Part shown: one piece after another, positions 60,150-64,000 of the stretch
How positions within the stretch are numbered: the stretch's first letter is position 1
Layout of the letters: every line of letters begins with the position of its first letter
Assembly: GCA_037179335.1 (NCBI GenBank)
Contig: JAKZHN010000026.1
Span: 434,001-498,000, forward strand
Direction: 5' to 3'
Length of the DNA stretch: 64,000 bases
Source: Cyclaneusma minus
Lineage: Eukaryota > Ascomycota > Leotiomycetes > Marthamycetales > Marthamycetaceae
Position numbers and translations under genes: made by a program
The notes under the pieces: generated by a model
Told to the model about the DNA's origin: nothing
The model's input: only the letters and a program-made list of their open reading frames with translations
Database searches by the model: none

Positions 60150-60270
60150 GAAGCATTATTAATCCTGGCAATTTGAATTTTATAGCCGCTTTAAAGCTTA
60201 ATTTTAAAAATCCATTTTTTAAATATAAAAATAATAGTACTTTTTATTAAAAATAAAAGAACTTAAACTT
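60150..60270 (-). pseudogene. Ty1/Copia pol remnant C, upstream part (integrase core)
   Basis: Minus-strand translation gives GYKIQIARINNASELF running into the insertion site; it continues on the other side of Gypsy 2 with KIIKK and IPAFLYQNKIAKKK. This matches the Copia integrase core (RSDNAKEF...VPYTPQQNGVAERKNR). More of the element must lie farther right but is unreadable to me. Confidence 0.7.
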
Positions 60271-63200
60271 TATATATATAATTATTAAAAATATATTAAA
60301 AATATGATTTTTTATAAAAGTGCTATTAATATTAATTTATAAATATCAAAATAAAATAAACCAAAACAAATTTAATAATAAAGGCTAAGCTTTTTTAAAA
60401 ACGCGTTTTTAAATTTAATAGCAATGAAAATTTTATAAAAATTTCTATCCTAAAAAACTTTAATAAGCTTAGCTAAAATAGTAATTTTATATAATGAAAG
60501 CATTGATATTATAGCTTTTAGTTCTTGTTTTATACTTGGATAGCTTATACTTTTAAAAACATTTTAACGGCTTTAAAAAAAAGCAATAAAGCGTTAATTC
60601 TTTCAATATTGCTATTAGTAATAAAAGCGTTTTCCTTATTATTAAAATTGGCAAATATTTAACATAACCTTATTATTATAATTTTGGGATTAAAATAACC
60701 CTAAAATTTTAGACTAAGGGCAAATAATAATAATTCAATATATTTAACCGAGGCATTTTAATTTGGGTATTTTATATTTTAATTTATATAATTAGCTAAA
60801 AAACTGTATTTTTATATTTAGCTTTAATTATAAATAGGTTTTTAAATTTCAAAATTAAAGCCTAATTTTAAAATTCAAAAATATTCAAAAATATTATTTT
60901 TAATTATTAAAATACTATTTTAAAAGCTATTTTTTATAAAATTATATAAAAGTCTCCTATTAAAATTAATCAAACTAATATAAAAAAGTATTTATATAAA
61001 AACAAAAATTATAATATTGCGCAATAAAAATATTTATATTATTTAATTCTTTTTACAATTATTAAATTTTTATTTTTAAAATAACCCCAAAATATGAAAT
61101 TATTTATAATCTTTATTTTTAAAAACTAAGCGAGTTTTGATTTATAATATATAATTGTCGGTCTTTTATTAGTTATTTAAAAATATCTTTTTATTAATAC
61201 TTTTTATATATATATACTATAAAACGAATTAAAAATTAATTTATAGTATGAAAATTTACTACTAATAAATTTATAATTTTTAGATTTGCAATATATCGCC
61301 GGTTTAAAAAATTTAAATTGAAACATTGTAAATTTGCAATATATTATTAGCGTAAAGGATATAAATTCAAAAAGTAGAAATTAAAATATTATCAATTTAA
61401 AAATTGTAAATTTAAAAATTATAAATTTCGATTAATATTAAATTTACATATAAATTATTTTAATTTGAATTATAAATAAATAGTAAATTTATTAAAATAA
61501 ATTTGGCGTTAATTTAATATTTCTATTTTTAAAACTTTGCTATAGCTATAGCCGTAATTATTATTATATTTAATATTGGAGTAGAAGCCTGTTAAAAAAG
61601 AAATTGTAAGTTTAATTCCTATATTTTAGTATTTTGCAAATTACTTTTAAAAGTATTTATATATTTAAATATAATTTATTAATAAGAAAAACAAAAGCTA
61701 GAGATTAAATGGTATATATTATAATAATAGGCAATAATAATAATAATAAATTACTAGCAATAATATTAATATATTTAATTTAAATTTTCAAAATCGCAGC
61801 TGAGCGGCGCATTACTTTTTTCTTTTTTTTGCGAGCGGTATTTTTGCGAGACTTACGGTATTTAAATATATATTAAAATGTTTTTTTAATATAATTTTAA
61901 GCAATTGTTAAATAAGGATAAAAAATATTTTCTATGCTTATTGCGCTATTTTATAGTTTTATATTATATTCGCACTAGTTATTATTATTATTATTGCGAT
62001 TTAAGTTTTATAATTTTATTTGCTTGCTTTTTAGCGATATTAAAATTTTAATTCTTTTTTGCTAAATTTTTCGCTATTTAATTTTTTAATATATTCAGCT
62101 TAGCCAATACTATTTTTCCCGCCAATTTATCAAGTTTTATACTAGCGATTGTTTTTAATGGATATATCTTTATTATATTTTTATTATTTTTATTATTTTA
62201 TATTTTCTTTAAATATCTTTCCCATGTAAGAAATAAAGTCAATTAATTTTATATAATTAAAATTTCTTTTAAAAGCTGTAATCTTTTTTAATTGCAATTA
62301 TATTGAATTTAATTGCAATTGCATTAGGCTTTAAATATAGACAATTGCTTTATAAGCTAATTAAAGCAAGCAAATGCATAATTAGCTTTTTTTATATTAT
62401 TAAAATTGGAAATCTTAATAATTGGTATTTTAAAATAATTAATATTAATATTATAAATAGCGGCTATAAATTTATTAAGCAATTAATTTAAATAAAACAC
62501 TTTTGCGTTTTTTAATTGTATATTTTTTTTATTTACTAAATTCTCTTTCATGACATTAAAATTATAAATTAATTTTGTATCTTTAATTTAAAAATTAATA
62601 ATATTGAATTTTAAACTTAAAATTGTATTGTTTTTATTTGCCAGATTAATATTAAATTAATTCATTTTATATAAATACTGTTTTTTAATAGCAATGAGAT
62701 TGGTAGTTAATTATTTAATCTCGTTATTTTAATTTATAATTATATTATTTTTATTTGCCAAATCGATTTTACATTGGTTTATTTTATATAAATATTGGTT
62801 TTTAATAATAGCAAAATTAGGAGCTGATTATTTAATTTTATTATTCTTAATATAAATTTGCGCTTTGGTATTAATAAGGGCTTTCTTTTAAATTTTATAA
62901 TATATTTTATTAAGTGTTTTTGGCCAAGGCTTTAAAGGCTTTATTTTTAAATTTAATTACCTTTTTATAATTAATTATTATTTATAGCAATTTTTCAATA
63001 TGTTTATATAATTGCTTTATATTCTTTGCTAATACAAATATTATATTTACAGCGTTTTGCTTCCAACTTTTAAATTTGCATAAATTGCCAAATAAATTGC
63101 AAAATTAATAAATAAATAAAAAAATATGCAATTAATTATTTGGCTAATAATTTATAACAAGCATTATTTGGAATATTATATAAACAAATTAGCAATAGCT

Positions 63201-64000
63201 TTAAGCAAAAAGATCCAATAGTAATTTATTAAAAAATTATTAAGGCTATTAATAGGGATTTTTTATTATTAATTTAATTATTTTTATTTTTATTTTTATT
63301 GCTTTGCAAAATTTAATGGTTAAGTTTAATAGACAGCGATAAAGTTATTTTAAAAAGCTTGTATTTTTGATAATCGCCTAATTTTAAACAAAACTCATAT
63401 AATTTATTCTTATTAATAAACTTAGCTAATAAATAATAATAATTGTTATTAAACATTTTTAATGCATTTATAATATTTTTTATAATTTTATTTATTATTA
63501 TAAAGCTTTTCGAAAATATTAGCAAAAATATTAATATATAGAATTTTTAAATTAGAATAGTATTTTTTATTTAAATTATATTTGCTATTATTGGATTTAT
63601 TAACGTATATATTAATGCGCTAAATTTGGGTTTTAAAAAACCGGCTATTTTTAGGCCAGTTATGAAAGAAATTGGAATATATAATAAATGCGTTGTAGAA
63701 ATTTATAATATAAATATATTGAAATAAAGTTTTATTTTAAATATAATATATTTTAAAGCAACATAATTTATATTTTTAAATAAATTTAATAAATTTAGTT
63801 TTATTAAATACTATTAATTTTCCGGTATAAATAAATGTTTTTAAATTGGGATAGGATTTTTATATTTATATTGGTTTATAATCATTTAAAAAATTAATTA
63901 AAATAATGATAGCTAATAATTAATTAAAAGATTAATTTAATATAAAGATTGCGGTAATTAATTTTAAAACTAAAAGGTTAAACAATTTGATTAAGTTTTT
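60271..64000. other. AT-rich RIP-like DNA to the window end
   Basis: No gene is seen. The left part is probably the N-terminal half of Copia C. A small GC patch at about 61,795-61,860 (GCAGCTGAGCGGCGCATTAC) stands out and may be a spared LTR edge. The AT-rich block is not closed within the window. Confidence 0.6.

Noticed and set aside
38694..63525. Short open frames of 60-85 codons in the AT-rich half
   Set aside because: Lys/Ile/Asn/Phe-rich translations of RIP-mutated DNA. Those that matter are pieces of retroelement pol genes and are listed as remnants.
1..64000. CRISPR arrays, rRNA genes, bacterial operons or integrase-type attachment sites
   Set aside because: None seen; the window is eukaryotic and its repeats are tandem satellites or transposon ends.

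Overview
The window comes from a filamentous ascomycete, most likely Pezizomycotina. The evidence is short introns of about 50-170 nt with GTAAGT-type donors, fungal forms of conserved genes (a NudF/PAC1-type LIS1 and a fungal rhodopsin-like membrane protein), and a two-part genome: a gene-rich half of balanced composition joined abruptly at about 35.34 kb to an extremely AT-rich half that carries C-to-T/G-to-A decay typical of RIP (repeat-induced point mutation). I could not fix the genus.

Positions 1-35,340 hold nine protein genes and one tRNA. In order: a BEACH/PH-BEACH/WD40 protein (+, 5' end outside the window); an intron-containing tRNA-Ser(GCT); a seven-helix fungal rhodopsin-like membrane protein (+); a secreted repetitive protein with RR (Kex2-type) sites (-); a G-patch splicing factor of the TFIP11/Ntr1 type (-); LIS1/NudF (-); a TOG-domain XMAP215/Stu2-type microtubule polymerase (+); an unknown protein with an acidic stretch (+); an aldehyde dehydrogenase (-); and an unknown basic, probably nuclear protein (-). 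Exon structures were worked out by hand from reading frame and splice signals. LIS1 and the TOG protein, both microtubule factors, are divergently placed with about 1.2 kb between their start codons; whether that matters is unknown. Intergenic DNA contains two related TA-flanked MITEs with the same internal 19-bp tandem repeat, one larger TIR element, and three decayed minisatellites.

Positions 35,340-64,000 hold no intact gene. They are a graveyard of LTR retrotransposons recognisable by structure and by stop-riddled translations. Two Ty3/Gypsy elements lie on the minus strand (42,628-49,973 and 53,614-60,144). The second is bounded by 199-bp LTRs and a perfect 5-bp target duplication, GCTCC. 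Fragments of three Ty1/Copia elements surround them: A (+, about 39.7-42.5 kb), B (+, about 50.5-52.1 kb), and C (-, split by the second Gypsy element inside its integrase). An inverted-repeat element with an unmutated GC-rich core sits at 36,842-37,673.

The most interesting signals are the mirror-image mutation pattern in both Gypsy LTR pairs (outward-facing halves spared, inward-facing halves mutated), the frame-perfect nested insertion, the inverted-repeat element with a protected core, and the two MITEs with matching internal satellites. I saw no CRISPR array, rRNA gene or bacterial-type operon.
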